The notes below the pieces were generated by a model. It saw only the letters and a program-made list of their open reading frames with translations, was not told the origin of the DNA and did no database searches. This document shows, piece by piece, positions 24,044-32,948 of a stretch of 37,172 nucleotides of DNA. Both the position numbers and the translations under genes were made by a program. Within the stretch, counting starts at the first letter, position 1. Each line of letters begins with the position of its first letter. Source of the DNA: a virus. The stretch covers positions 1 to 37,172 of IMG/VR virus record IMGVR_UViG_3300009172_001562; one strand, given 5' to 3'.

Positions 24044-25285
24044 TTACTTTAAATGTTTAAATGATTTTATCCTTAATTTTGAATCGCTGCCCCCACTGTC
24101 AACTGATCTTATGCTCCACCCACCATTGTTCGGTTTAACATTTTCATGAACACCTCTCGCGCCCATTTTAATGTTTTTCGAATTAGATACGCTTTCTTTC
24201 ATGGCATCGGACTTACCCTGCTCATAGAAATGCTGTGCAACAGAATCTGCATTCATAGCTGTAAACAAACTTTTGTGATAACCTTGAGCATCTGACATTT
24301 CACCATCTTCATTCAAGAACTTCTTGATAAAATTGTTAATGTCACTCTGACTATTTTTCACAGTTTCCGCATCTTTAACTTTAAATCGGTATTTTTTATC
24401 ACCAACAGAATAATCAAAACCTTTGAAATTCTCATTGAATAATTTACCAGTTTTATCTAAAAACACATTTGTTTGCTTCTCAGCTGTTTGAGTTGCTAAT
24501 TCATTTTCTTTTGTATAGCGATTGAAAAAATCTACCGCTTTCTTTTGTTCAGGAGCTAATCTACTACCTCCTTTTATTTCCTCGTAATACGTAGACTTTA
24601 AATTGTCTAAATATGTTTTAGCTTTTGAAAGCTCTTCTTTCCTAGCTATTTTCTTTTTTATTACATCTCTGTCATCATCAATGTCTTCGTCGAATGCAAA
24701 GTTTTCATCTAATAAAAACGCTACTTCGTCACCATCTAAATGAGGTTTCGATGTTTGGTAATACTCTTTTAATAACTGATCTTCATCTAAGGAATTGTAG
24801 TCTACGTTTAATTTTACATAATCTTCTAAGCTTCCTCCGGTTTCATTTATAAAATTAACTACCTTTTGTATATTTTCAGGTAATTCAATACCTAAATCTT
24901 TTTCTACAATCGCTTGCTGAACTTGCTCTTCGAGTTCTTCTACTTGCTCTATAACTTCTTCGTCTGTTATTTCCTGTAAAAATTCACTTTCTAATTCTTC
25001 TTGAACAGGTTCGCTAGATTGAACAGGTTCTGGTTGTTGCGGCACTTCCGCTTCTACTTCTTGTACAGGTTCAACTTGTTGATCCGCAACCACCTCTGGC
25101 ACTTCTTGCGCTGCATCAGCACTTGGTTCTACGGGTTTTGATAAATCAATTTTTAGAGTTCCGTCCTCAGAGACAGACATCGGACCTGATTGTTTTACTT
25201 GTTCAACTGTAGCTGGTGCTTCGGTTGGTGTTTTTGCACGTTTTTTTATTTTAAACGTACCTTCTGTGTTTTGTGCTTCCGCCAT
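24044..25285 (-). CDS. Capsid scaffolding protein
   Basis: 413 aa between portal and coat protein, the usual place of a scaffold. The N-terminal third (about 45-150) is very acidic and Pro/Glu/Gln/Val-rich low complexity (EPVQEVEAEVPQQPEPVQ). The middle is helical and charged. The C-terminus is basic (RIKSFKHLK), resembling the coat-binding basic tail of known scaffolds. There is no serine-protease motif, so it is unlikely to be a protease-scaffold fusion. Scaffold proteins guide coat assembly and leave or are cut before DNA entry. The assignment rests on composition and synteny. Confidence 0.8.
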   Translation of the reverse strand: MAEAQNTEGTFKIKKRAKTPTEAPATVEQVKQSGPMSVSEDGTLKIDLSKPVEPSADAAQEVPEVVADQQVEPVQEVEAEVPQQPEPVQSSEPVQEELESEFLQEITDEEVIEQVEELEEQVQQAIVEKDLGIELPENIQKVVNFINETGGSLEDYVKLNVDYNSLDEDQLLKEYYQTSKPHLDGDEVAFLLDENFAFDEDIDDDRDVIKKKIARKEELSKAKTYLDNLKSTYYEEIKGGSRLAPEQKKAVDFFNRYTKENELATQTAEKQTNVFLDKTGKLFNENFKGFDYSVGDKKYRFKVKDAETVKNSQSDINNFIKKFLNEDGEMSDAQGYHKSLFTAMNADSVAQHFYEQGKSDAMKESVSNSKNIKMGARGVHENVKPNNGGWSIRSVDSGGSDSKLRIKSFKHLK

Positions 25286-25317
25286 GATAAAATATTATAT
25301 AATTGTTATTACTATTA

Positions 25318-27750
25318 TTACCTAGGTTCGAAGGAACCTAAGCCAAATCCACCGCCTATTATGTCATTACCTGACGATTCAAAGTCTTTTGGTGGTAAAT
25401 CTTGTTGTCTTTGAGCAATCATCTCGCTCTGTTGTGTACCTTGTATCTTAGTACGTTTGTCTTTTCTGTCTTCTGCAGAATTCTCTTTTGATCTCATAGC
25501 TTCAACTTCCATGTTTTTAAGTTTCATGTTGTATTGAAATTCTAATTCCATCAATTCTTTCTTTGCGCTAACCTCTACTTGTATTCTTTGCTGTTCTATC
25601 TGGCCTTTCAATTGTTCCAGCTGAGACTTAGTTGCAAATAAAGCTTGGTCTTTCTGAACTTCAGCTTGAGCTGCCACTTGTTGAGCCTGTGCGTTTGCTT
25701 GTGCTTGAGCCTGTATATTGGCTTGTTGCTCTGCTTGCAATCGTTCTTGACGTTTCTTTTGCTTAACCTTTAGCAATTGATTAGCTAATTTTAAGTTTTT
25801 AACTTCACGAATATCGATAGCATCTGATAAATCTATTAATCCTGCCTGCAAAGCTGTTTGCACATTGTTTTCTAATACCTGTTTTTGTTCGTCATCTGGT
25901 CTTAATTCTAAGAATATACCAAAGTCATGCAAATGTAATTCATTTAGTTCTTCCAAAGTAGCTACATTAAAAGCTCCTATTTTTTGTATAAAAGCCTCTT
26001 TAGCTGGATGGTATTCTAATATATCTGATATCCTAAGTGATAAACACTCCGCCGTTTCTTTTGTTAAAAACAAACCAGCATCTAATATATGTCTTGTAGC
26101 TGTATTTGAATTTGCTGCTGCCATTTTTTGAATACCAACTAAAGCTCTTGAATCCTGCGTGCTACCGTCTCTCGCTTCGTTTAGGCCGGTTACATCTCTT
26201 ATCATTTGTAGATAGTAATTGTAAGTCTGAATTAGTGTAGCCATTTTCTGTCCACCACTACCAGTTTGTATTTCCTGAATAGGAACTTTACCTGGATTCA
26301 TATCACCGTCTTGAGTAAATGATCTACCAATAACAGATCCTGTTTGAAAGAACATATTAAGCGCTTCTTGAGGATTGTAATTAGTTCCGTTACCTAAGTC
26401 AACTTCATTAATACCGTCAGCATCTAAATAAACGCCGTCAGGTATCATTCTCTGTAATACTTGCTGCAGTTTTAAATGAGTCAATTGAATCATATCAGCA
26501 AAACCAGTACATCTACTAACTATAGACTCTATCTTGCCTTGATACATTCTCGGAGCGGTAATAGAATAATTCATTTTAACTTTAGATGAATCACTCTTGG
26601 GGCGCATCATATTCGGAGCCATTTCCCATTTCAATAATAGGTTAGTACCTAATACCATTACCCCCTCGTATAACACTTCTAAAGATCTAGATAGCTTACC
26701 GTACTCTGCCTCGTAAGCTTCTATAGGTGGATCATACTGATCATCCCTTACTATTATTTTCGTTGCGCCAGTAGCTGTTTCTTTAACTTTATAAACCTCA
26801 TTCATATAAGTTTTATAATTAAAATATAAAAGCTGTATAACGTTTGAGTCTCTATTGTTGTTAGAAGAGTTTGATAAGTTCTGGTCGTAAACGCCTTTGT
26901 TTTGAGTTCCTTGCTGTTGTATTTGCTCTAGCTGATCCTGTGTTAAATCAGGAAATTGCTTCTTAAGTTCGTTGATAGGTACGAATTTTACTTCACCTAC
27001 ATAATATATATCTTGAAAATAAGGATCTTCCGTGTAGGAATAGACCATGTAAGCCGGGTCTACATATTCAACAGTAACTCCGTTAGATTCTGTAAAATTA
27101 TTTTTAACAGCTCCAATGCCTAATATAGTTAAATCTTCGTTTATTCTTTTCTTCGTAAGATCGTAATTATTGCTAGTTAGCATAGTATTTATAGCCTCTT
27201 CTTCTGCTATTTCAACGCCTTGCTTGTAGGAAAGCTGCATATGCAAATCTAACTCTTCTTCTGAGTCCGGCAATCTGTCAGGTGCATTTTCAAATAAGTT
27301 AATACCAAATTGCTCTTGAGCAAAGTTATTCAATTCCTCTGTTTGTAAATCTCTGATTATAGATTCCATATAAGCAGTTCTTTTAGAAACTCCATAAGGA
27401 TCTTGAGAGTAGGCTGTAATATCGAAACTTCTGTCAGATATACCGTTAACTACTATATCTACAAATTTAGATAAAATAGGTACAGGTTTCCAGTCTAGGT
27501 TTAAATAAGACAAATCCCCATTTATAGACATTTCGTTCTTGTACTTTTGTATAGGCTGCTCTCCTCTCGCGTACAGTCTCAAACCATGAAATGTATTCTG
27601 ATTGCTCCTAAATCTAGTTGTTCCTGAATTACCATCGAACCATTCATTAGTAATTGCTCTACCAACTTGTAGCCCATAATCTTGAGACATTTTCTCTTGA
27701 TCACTTACAACTTGACTTGGAAAAAAACTATTTGTTACACCTCTAGCCAT
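25318..27750 (-). CDS. Portal protein
   Basis: 810 aa directly downstream of the large terminase gene (4-nt gap) and upstream of the scaffold, the canonical portal place. The N-terminal and central parts are mixed alpha/beta with features of P22- or podovirus-type portals, including FHGLRLYARGEQPIQKYKNE near 53-72 and the helical stem region around GQKMATLIQTYNYYLQMIRD followed by VTGLNEARDGSTQDSRALVG. Residues from about 660 to 770 form a long Gln/Ala/Lys/Glu-rich coiled-coil, suggesting an extended C-terminal barrel that projects into the capsid. Portals form a dodecameric ring for DNA entry and exit. The call is strong on context and size. Confidence 0.88.
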   Translation of the reverse strand: MARGVTNSFFPSQVVSDQEKMSQDYGLQVGRAITNEWFDGNSGTTRFRSNQNTFHGLRLYARGEQPIQKYKNEMSINGDLSYLNLDWKPVPILSKFVDIVVNGISDRSFDITAYSQDPYGVSKRTAYMESIIRDLQTEELNNFAQEQFGINLFENAPDRLPDSEEELDLHMQLSYKQGVEIAEEEAINTMLTSNNYDLTKKRINEDLTILGIGAVKNNFTESNGVTVEYVDPAYMVYSYTEDPYFQDIYYVGEVKFVPINELKKQFPDLTQDQLEQIQQQGTQNKGVYDQNLSNSSNNNRDSNVIQLLYFNYKTYMNEVYKVKETATGATKIIVRDDQYDPPIEAYEAEYGKLSRSLEVLYEGVMVLGTNLLLKWEMAPNMMRPKSDSSKVKMNYSITAPRMYQGKIESIVSRCTGFADMIQLTHLKLQQVLQRMIPDGVYLDADGINEVDLGNGTNYNPQEALNMFFQTGSVIGRSFTQDGDMNPGKVPIQEIQTGSGGQKMATLIQTYNYYLQMIRDVTGLNEARDGSTQDSRALVGIQKMAAANSNTATRHILDAGLFLTKETAECLSLRISDILEYHPAKEAFIQKIGAFNVATLEELNELHLHDFGIFLELRPDDEQKQVLENNVQTALQAGLIDLSDAIDIREVKNLKLANQLLKVKQKKRQERLQAEQQANIQAQAQANAQAQQVAAQAEVQKDQALFATKSQLEQLKGQIEQQRIQVEVSAKKELMELEFQYNMKLKNMEVEAMRSKENSAEDRKDKRTKIQGTQQSEMIAQRQQDLPPKDFESSGNDIIGGGFGLGSFEPR

Positions 27751-27754
27751 ATTA

Positions 27755-29965
27755 TTATTTTATTATCTCGGATAAATTGCCTTCTTGCTTGTATTTTGCA
27801 AATTTAACTTTCATTGTTCTTTTTTGTATTGGAGCATTCGGTCTGTACAAATCTTTATTGCACGCCATCACTGCTAAACCTGAGCTTATTGCTGCATCAA
27901 ATTTTGTTCTATTATTTATATCAAACTTAGACCAATCATTTAGCGTTTCATTAAAATACATTGTGCCGTAATTTCCATCCGACTTTAAACCTACGTAACT
28001 ATCAATATACATTTCTATAGCTGACGCATGCGCTTGCTTTATATCTTCACTTGAATTCGGTATTCCACCTATTTCTTTTTCTGTTACTGATAACTTATTC
28101 CAAAGTTTATCTGGACGATTCATTGAATACCCACGATAACCTCTTCTTTTAAAATAGTACAAAAGTCTAGGCTTATTATTTTCACATAATAAAGGCATTC
28201 CGTAAAATACACAAGCCATTAGCACATCTTCAAAAAATATTTCAGCTGTTTGAGGTCTTGCTACATATTCCAAAAAGAAAGTACTCGGTGGAGCATCTTC
28301 CATACTAAACTTAGTTAAACCGTGTAAAGCTCCTTTGGATCCTCTACCGTCAGTTGTTCCGGATATATCATAACTATCACAACCAAAAGCACCCATGTGT
28401 TCATTACCTGGATGTCTAACTCCGTTTTTTATTACTTGACGATTTTGAATATTGTAAGAAGGAGTCCATGTTATTAAAAACCTACCTTGGGGATTTGGGC
28501 TAAACACTACTCTAGAGTCTTTTATCCCATTTTCCCATTGAAAACTTCCTCTTGTTACAACATTGCTATTAGCTAAATCTTCGTTGTAATCTATTTGTTC
28601 ATATATTTTTGCTAAGTTAAAGATACTGTTTTTAGTCTCATCTCTAAAAGCGTGTTCCTCTGTACGCGGGAATTGTCTGTAATATTCATTTAAAGCGTCC
28701 TGGTCGCCTTTTAATCCATCAGCTTCATTATTCCAATGCTCTATGACCCCAACTTCAATAGGGTCTCCGTGTGGGCCTTCACAATCTTCAGGTGGGGTAT
28801 TGAATACAGGCATCCCATAAGCATCAATGAATCCTTCGTAATTCCATTCCATAGGAATGAACAAAGAATATAATCCTGAGCGAGTCTGTCCATTGGCGTT
28901 TCTTTTTGTAACATCTGATGTTCCATATAATTTCTTAAAGTTTTCACCTCCTTTGTCAAGCGCATTTGAGGTAGACCCCATCATACACTTACCAATAACT
29001 CTTGCCCCTAATCTTAAGGTTGTTTTCGTAACCCTCCAGTTGTTAAGGATATTGTTCGGCCTTTCCCATTTCCCTGATTCGTCGTGAACGAGTAGTTTAA
29101 GTTTCTCTCCATCGTACGCATTGTCACCGGTGTTTTTCCAGTCAATCGTGGTGTCAAGACCTGATATGATTTCTTTAGCTTTATTATTGTCGAGTTTTCT
29201 CCTGGTGAGCTTCGAGGCGGGTACACGATAGGCAAGTTCTGTCTTTGGTCTATCCATTCCGTCTTGTACTGGTTTAAAGAAAAACGGGTAGTTGACTGAT
29301 ATCGGTACAACTTTATCAGTGAACATTTTCTTTGCATCGGAACCAGATTTGGACAAAATCCCGAATCGTGCATCGCTTGATATGGTTGCCATATTAACTG
29401 CCTCCCCAGACGCCATGAATGAAAATCCTGAACGTCTATTCTTGAGATAGCACATGCCATAACTCCTTTTGTCTGCTTTGCAAGCTTCCCAGAATATATA
29501 GAATAATCTATTTGATTCTCGAAATTCTGGCTTCCCAACATCAATCTTGGACCACTGCAAGTACATAAAATGAGTACCAGTAATGTAAGTATCCACATTC
29601 TTATTATTGAACCAGTGACCGTTTTCTCTTTTATTAAATTGCTCATCTATATATATCCCCCATTTGATTTTAAATTCTTCTGGATAATCCCTCCAGTCAA
29701 ATATACTAGTTATAGACTTTAGTTCCCTAGGATATGCCTCAGGCGCCCATCTGTCTGTTTTTTTGTCTATTTTAGGAGGGGCTTTTGGTAAAGCAATCCT
29801 AAGATTTTGTATTTCATATATTTCCCCAATTTGCCCAGTCTTACTTATAACAACAACATCATGCTCTTTGTTGTATCCATAATCCCACTTCTTTCCTTTA
29901 TTTAATCTAGAAATAGTAGTTAGTTTTATAGGTGTTACAACCTTATATAAGTTTTGAGTATACAT
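27755..29965 (-). CDS. terL: Terminase large subunit (TerL)
   Basis: 736 aa, longer than most TerL proteins (about 450-600 aa). The ATPase motifs are visible: a terminase-type Walker A KNRRSGFS at 175-182 (Lys/Arg before Gly, not the GKT form), Walker B LLVHDE at 291-296 and motif C GSTSN from 330. A C-terminal nuclease-like region begins at GCDSYD (D530). TerL pumps DNA into the procapsid and cuts concatemers. The start codon overlaps the stop of the small upstream gene (TAATG). The extra length lies mainly before the Walker A motif, where about 170 residues precede it. Other minus-frame open stretches inside this gene are shadows. Confidence 0.93.
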   Translation of the reverse strand: MYTQNLYKVVTPIKLTTISRLNKGKKWDYGYNKEHDVVVISKTGQIGEIYEIQNLRIALPKAPPKIDKKTDRWAPEAYPRELKSITSIFDWRDYPEEFKIKWGIYIDEQFNKRENGHWFNNKNVDTYITGTHFMYLQWSKIDVGKPEFRESNRLFYIFWEACKADKRSYGMCYLKNRRSGFSFMASGEAVNMATISSDARFGILSKSGSDAKKMFTDKVVPISVNYPFFFKPVQDGMDRPKTELAYRVPASKLTRRKLDNNKAKEIISGLDTTIDWKNTGDNAYDGEKLKLLVHDESGKWERPNNILNNWRVTKTTLRLGARVIGKCMMGSTSNALDKGGENFKKLYGTSDVTKRNANGQTRSGLYSLFIPMEWNYEGFIDAYGMPVFNTPPEDCEGPHGDPIEVGVIEHWNNEADGLKGDQDALNEYYRQFPRTEEHAFRDETKNSIFNLAKIYEQIDYNEDLANSNVVTRGSFQWENGIKDSRVVFSPNPQGRFLITWTPSYNIQNRQVIKNGVRHPGNEHMGAFGCDSYDISGTTDGRGSKGALHGLTKFSMEDAPPSTFFLEYVARPQTAEIFFEDVLMACVFYGMPLLCENNKPRLLYYFKRRGYRGYSMNRPDKLWNKLSVTEKEIGGIPNSSEDIKQAHASAIEMYIDSYVGLKSDGNYGTMYFNETLNDWSKFDINNRTKFDAAISSGLAVMACNKDLYRPNAPIQKRTMKVKFAKYKQEGNLSEIIK

Positions 29966-30240
29966 TACTTTGATTTCCTTTCAGCAAAACCTTTAAACTC
30001 GACTGCTTCAATTTCTTTTCTTGGCTTATTTTCTAGTATACGTTCCTCTTCTTCTATACGGTTTAATATTTCAAAGGCGTCGAATATAGCTAGCTTTTTA
30101 GTTGCGGCAGCATTTTTTAATTTATCAGCTGTTAGGTCGTCTTCAGAATCTATTATAGGCTCTTTAGCAACTTTTATCAGCTCTTCAACTGCCACTTGCC
30201 CAGCTTGGATTATATTCTTCTTCGTTTCCTTGATATTCAT
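29965..30240 (-). CDS. Probable small terminase analogue (helical, upstream of TerL)
   Basis: 91 aa, strongly helical and charged (KNIIQAGQVAVEELIKVAKE near 8-27, then DKLKNAAATKKLAIFDAFEI near 39-58), ending in a basic tail. It is immediately upstream of and coupled (TAATG) to terL, the usual place of the small terminase. It lacks a recognisable helix-turn-helix and is shorter than most TerS proteins, so the role is inferred from place and helical character. Its first 56 nt overlap the end of the preceding gene out of frame, and no alternative internal ATG leaves the helical N-terminus intact. Confidence 0.55.
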   Translation of the reverse strand: MNIKETKKNIIQAGQVAVEELIKVAKEPIIDSEDDLTADKLKNAAATKKLAIFDAFEILNRIEEEERILENKPRKEIEAVEFKGFAERKSK

Positions 30241-30775
30241 ATTTGATTGTGATTGAATTAACGGGTACTCGGTATAACCTCTGCCCTTCTATTACAAATT
30301 CGTATTCCGAACTCGGTTTAAAACCTACTAATGATTCTTCTTTAATTTCATCATTACCAAATTTTACAATACCTATTAATGGTTTTTCAAAATCTACAGA
30401 AAACATTTTGTCTTCTTTTATAGGTTTAACAAAACAGAATCCTTCCAGAGCTTTCCATTCACCATCTCTTTTAAACGCATATATTTGATCAGCTTGAACA
30501 GTATAAACATCTTCGCTTAAATAATTCTTACTATCTTTTTCCTTGCCTCTTACATCTCTAAATCTTCTAAATACATTATGATGCACAATTACGTCGTCAC
30601 CTTCTTTTAGCTCTTCATTGCCAACTAATGGTAGATTCAATATTGTACCCACTCTATTAGTATAGCTGTGATTTTGTAAATCTGTATTAAGTAATAATGT
30701 TTGTCCCTCTATTTCTTTAGAACCTGTGGTTCTATTCCCTTTAGGTGATACTAAATAATTAAAAACACTCTGCAT
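30185..30775 (-). CDS. Beta-rich protein with a possible GroES-like core, unknown function
   Basis: 196 aa. Residues about 42-68 (VGTILNLPLVGNEELKEGDD then VIVHHN) parallel the core of this phage's own GroES-like protein (GNIISVGDKIDFLKEGDVVR), with the same small-residue turn, hydrophobic strand and LKEGD turn. The remainder is beta-type with aromatic residues, including YTVQADQIYAF. A GroES-like or other beta-barrel fold is a hypothesis; no mobile loop is obvious. The gene overlaps the small terminase analogue by 56 nt and is 1 nt from the gene before it. It may be an assembly chaperone or virion part. Confidence 0.6.
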   Translation of the reverse strand: MQSVFNYLVSPKGNRTTGSKEIEGQTLLLNTDLQNHSYTNRVGTILNLPLVGNEELKEGDDVIVHHNVFRRFRDVRGKEKDSKNYLSEDVYTVQADQIYAFKRDGEWKALEGFCFVKPIKEDKMFSVDFEKPLIGIVKFGNDEIKEESLVGFKPSSEYEFVIEGQRLYRVPVNSITIKYEYQGNEEEYNPSWASGS

Positions 30776-30776
30776 T

Positions 30777-30995
30777 CTAGTATTTTAAATCATACTCGAT
30801 GGATACAGACATGTTTTTATTGAAGTCTTTCCAAGGCATTATAGAATCGTTCTTTGTTATATATATAGAGTACTTGTCTTCCTCTTCTAAAATATGAGCT
30901 ATAGTATGACCGCCATACACTTCCTGTCCAACAGAATAGTGCATAGCGTCATTCTTATAGTCTTTTCCTATGCTTATCTTACGAATTAGGTGCAT
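30777..30995 (-). CDS. Small protein of unknown function
   Basis: 72 aa, mixed beta character (YSVGQEVYGGHTIAHI, KYSIYITKND, SVSIEYDLKY). It overlaps the end of the preceding gene by 17 nt and ends 1 nt before the 196-aa gene starts, so it belongs to a translationally linked string leading to the terminase. No motif, membrane segment or family is recognised. Confidence 0.6.
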   Translation of the reverse strand: MHLIRKISIGKDYKNDAMHYSVGQEVYGGHTIAHILEEEDKYSIYITKNDSIMPWKDFNKNMSVSIEYDLKY

Positions 30996-31236
30996 CAGTA
31001 ATAATACCTGTATTTAAGTCAATATTAACAGCTCCGTAAATTTCTTCTAAACTTTTCTGCATATCTTTCAACGCGCCAGACTTTATGGATATTGAATGCA
31101 ATAACTCATGCTTGTGAGCTTCTACACCTCCTATCTGCAATTGCACCTCGTTGATATCATTAACGATTGTCTTTAAGTCTTTTAATTCTGTTTCAGTTAA
31201 TTTAACTTCTTGATTTAATTCTTTTACTTTACTCAT
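30979..31236 (-). CDS. Small coiled-coil protein of unknown function
   Basis: 85 aa. Residues 1-70 have heptad-like Leu/Ile/Val spacing with many Lys and Glu residues, suggesting a coiled coil, and the end (YGAVNIDLNTGIITD) forms a short beta hairpin. It has no cysteines and no membrane segment. I believe similar small proteins occur near terminase genes in uncultured marine phages, but cannot confirm this. It might be a structural or assembly cofactor. Confidence 0.6.
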   Translation of the reverse strand: MSKVKELNQEVKLTETELKDLKTIVNDINEVQLQIGGVEAHKHELLHSISIKSGALKDMQKSLEEIYGAVNIDLNTGIITDAPNS

Positions 31237-31257
31237 AATAATTTAATTTAATTGTTA

Positions 31258-31407
31258 CTATTTGGTTTTTGTATATGGAAATGCTTTATTTAGCGCTTCT
31301 TTTCTTTTGTTACATCCGCAATCTCCAGGAAGCTTATCTACTATAGCCTTGATCCCTGTTGCTTTTGTAATTTTTTCTATTGTGTCTCCTAGTCCTTTTG
31401 ATTCCAT
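31258..31407 (-). CDS. Small Cys-motif protein (CGCNKRKEALN)
   Basis: 49 aa, starting MESKGLGDTIEKITKATGIK. A short helical N-terminal part is followed by DCGCNKRKEALNKAFPY, a CxC with basic residues that could bind metal. Its ATG overlaps the stop of the 155-aa gene (TAATG). An in-frame ATG at 31419 would add four residues, but the overlap start matches other junctions here. I associate this CGC..R...LN..FP pattern with small proteins of marine phages and assign no function. Confidence 0.7.
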   Translation of the reverse strand: MESKGLGDTIEKITKATGIKAIVDKLPGDCGCNKRKEALNKAFPYTKTK

Positions 31408-31874
31408 TAGCAGTTCCATTTATCTAAAGCTAACTTTTTTCTAGTTGGCTCCCCGTTAGGTTTTTTCATAGCTCCAGGCATTCCACCCATTCTGGCGCAA
31501 AATGATTTTCTACGCTTAGCATCTTTACTACCTTTTTTAAGTTTAGAAGGCTTTGTTGTAACTGCTGTTTTTAATTTAGATCCAGGATTGTCTCTTTTAT
31601 AAGCGTCAACACCTTTTTGATTTAAACCGCCAGTTTTAGATTTACCTTCTTTACGTGTCCACGCTGCTGTTTTTTTAGCGGGTGACGCTTTATCTACAGC
31701 TTTGCTTACCAAAGAACCGATTACAGCTTTACCAGCCATAGCCAATAGAGGCGCTATTTTTGCAGGTGATTTTGCACAACTTCCTTTTTCCTCCTTCTTT
31801 TTACCAGGTACTGGAGAATACCCTTCCCAGCATCTTTTTAATACTGGGGATTTAGGTTCTTGCTGGTATGCCAT
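31407..31874 (-). CDS. Basic SPxK-motif protein with a conserved C-terminal RRKSFCARMGGM...KWNC domain
   Basis: 155 aa, very basic. The N-terminal part contains SPVLK at 9-13, SPVPGK at 20-25, SPAK at 36-39 and SPAK at 64-67, with a short hydrophobic Ala/Leu/Ile helix between (about 41-60). The C-terminal half has GGLNQKGVDAYKRDNPGSKL and RRKSFCARMGGMPG, ending KLALDKWNC. This pattern resembles a small basic family common in marine phages, possibly that catalogued as DUF6321; I could not verify the number. It lies between the 351-aa SPxK protein and the 49-aa gene, both joined by TAATG. It is probably a virion or DNA-associated protein; function unknown. Confidence 0.75.
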   Translation of the reverse strand: MAYQQEPKSPVLKRCWEGYSPVPGKKKEEKGSCAKSPAKIAPLLAMAGKAVIGSLVSKAVDKASPAKKTAAWTRKEGKSKTGGLNQKGVDAYKRDNPGSKLKTAVTTKPSKLKKGSKDAKRRKSFCARMGGMPGAMKKPNGEPTRKKLALDKWNC

Positions 31875-32929
31875 TATTTAAAGTATTTCATTTTTAAAGG
31901 CGACTTCTTTTTAAAGAAATCTGGTGTTTTCTTTGGTAACACCCCAGATAGTTTTTCAGTATCTGTAGCTTTTGTTTTGGCTATCTCTGCAAAATTTATA
32001 GCCTTTGATGAATTTACCGATCCTTCTTTAATAGCTTTATCTTGTGCAGTTTTTCCTCCTACATCACTTAACTTCATGTCTCTCTCTGCGTCCAGTACAT
32101 CTTTACCACTTTTAGTACTTATGTTTTGCTTAGACTGTCTTTTTACGCTTTCATTCTCACCTGTAGAAACAGCTAAATTGTCTTTCGCTTGTTGCCCTTG
32201 TCTTTTTAATCTTTGATCTCTTTTATTGTATTTTTTACCCGAACCCTCTATAGCATTACCATCTTTGTCTTTTTTTATAGTGGAAGGATCAATAGCTCCT
32301 GATCTACGTAGATTTCTATCAACTTTCCTTTGAGCAGCTTTCTTAGTTCTAGCTGTATGCTTTCCAGCTCTAACAGTGTTACGTCTGTCTAAAGAAGTTT
32401 GAGCATCACCTTTATCTCTAGTTTTGTTTGCCGTAAATTGATTGCTTGTTGTAGTCTCTCCTTTAACTATTTCTTTTTTCTTTGTATCTGGTTTAAATAC
32501 TCCAGTACCTATGGTGTTGTTAGCTTTACCCTCCTTAGTTGGGTTAAGCGTGCCATAAGTTTTCATATTGTAAGCATTCACTTCTTCTTGAGACACCCCT
32601 ACGTCAGCCGCCGTTTTAATTCTGGTTTTTTCTTCTCCAGGAACATTAACTTCTTTTTCAGTATCTGGAGCGGTTTCAGTTTTAAGAACATTAACACCTA
32701 CTTTTGTTGATTCTACAGGTTTATCATCATTGTTCTGCTTAAATGGAGAAGCCTTCATAGAATACCCTCTCATCTTACTTGGTGATGGAATATCTTTAGT
32801 CTGATTGTTTCCGTGAACGCCGGCAGGACCAACGTTTAATAAAGGTTCTTTCACACCTTTCTTTTGATTAAATAAGCCAGTGCTTACTCTTGCCGTGATC
32901 GGCGTGTTTTTACTACCTTTAATTCCCAT
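31874..32929 (-). CDS. Basic low-complexity SPxK-motif protein
   Basis: 351 aa, Lys/Arg/Asn/Thr-rich and probably disordered. Motifs are SPSK at 49-52, SPFK at 61-64 and SPLK at 343-346 within the C-terminal end SPLKMKYFK. It also shares PITAR (10-14) and a GP.G..GNN block (34-42) with the 203-aa protein encoded just before. The middle (about 180-250) is strongly basic, suited to binding DNA. No known domain is seen. A virion-internal or DNA-condensing role is possible but unproven. Confidence 0.7.
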   Translation of the reverse strand: MGIKGSKNTPITARVSTGLFNQKKGVKEPLLNVGPAGVHGNNQTKDIPSPSKMRGYSMKASPFKQNNDDKPVESTKVGVNVLKTETAPDTEKEVNVPGEEKTRIKTAADVGVSQEEVNAYNMKTYGTLNPTKEGKANNTIGTGVFKPDTKKKEIVKGETTTSNQFTANKTRDKGDAQTSLDRRNTVRAGKHTARTKKAAQRKVDRNLRRSGAIDPSTIKKDKDGNAIEGSGKKYNKRDQRLKRQGQQAKDNLAVSTGENESVKRQSKQNISTKSGKDVLDAERDMKLSDVGGKTAQDKAIKEGSVNSSKAINFAEIAKTKATDTEKLSGVLPKKTPDFFKKKSPLKMKYFK

Positions 32930-32948
32930 TGTGATTAGTTATTAGTTT

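Noticed and set aside
29014-29646. 210-aa and neighbouring 74-aa minus-strand frames inside the terminase gene
   Set aside because: They lie within terL in another frame, while terL itself carries the ATPase motifs across this segment; no family features are seen in the alternative frames.
31860-32216. 118-aa plus-strand frame and other plus-strand frames in the 30-34 kb region
   Set aside because: Hydrophobic Phe/Leu/Ser runs arise from the complement of Lys/Glu-rich coding sequence and are not true membrane proteins.
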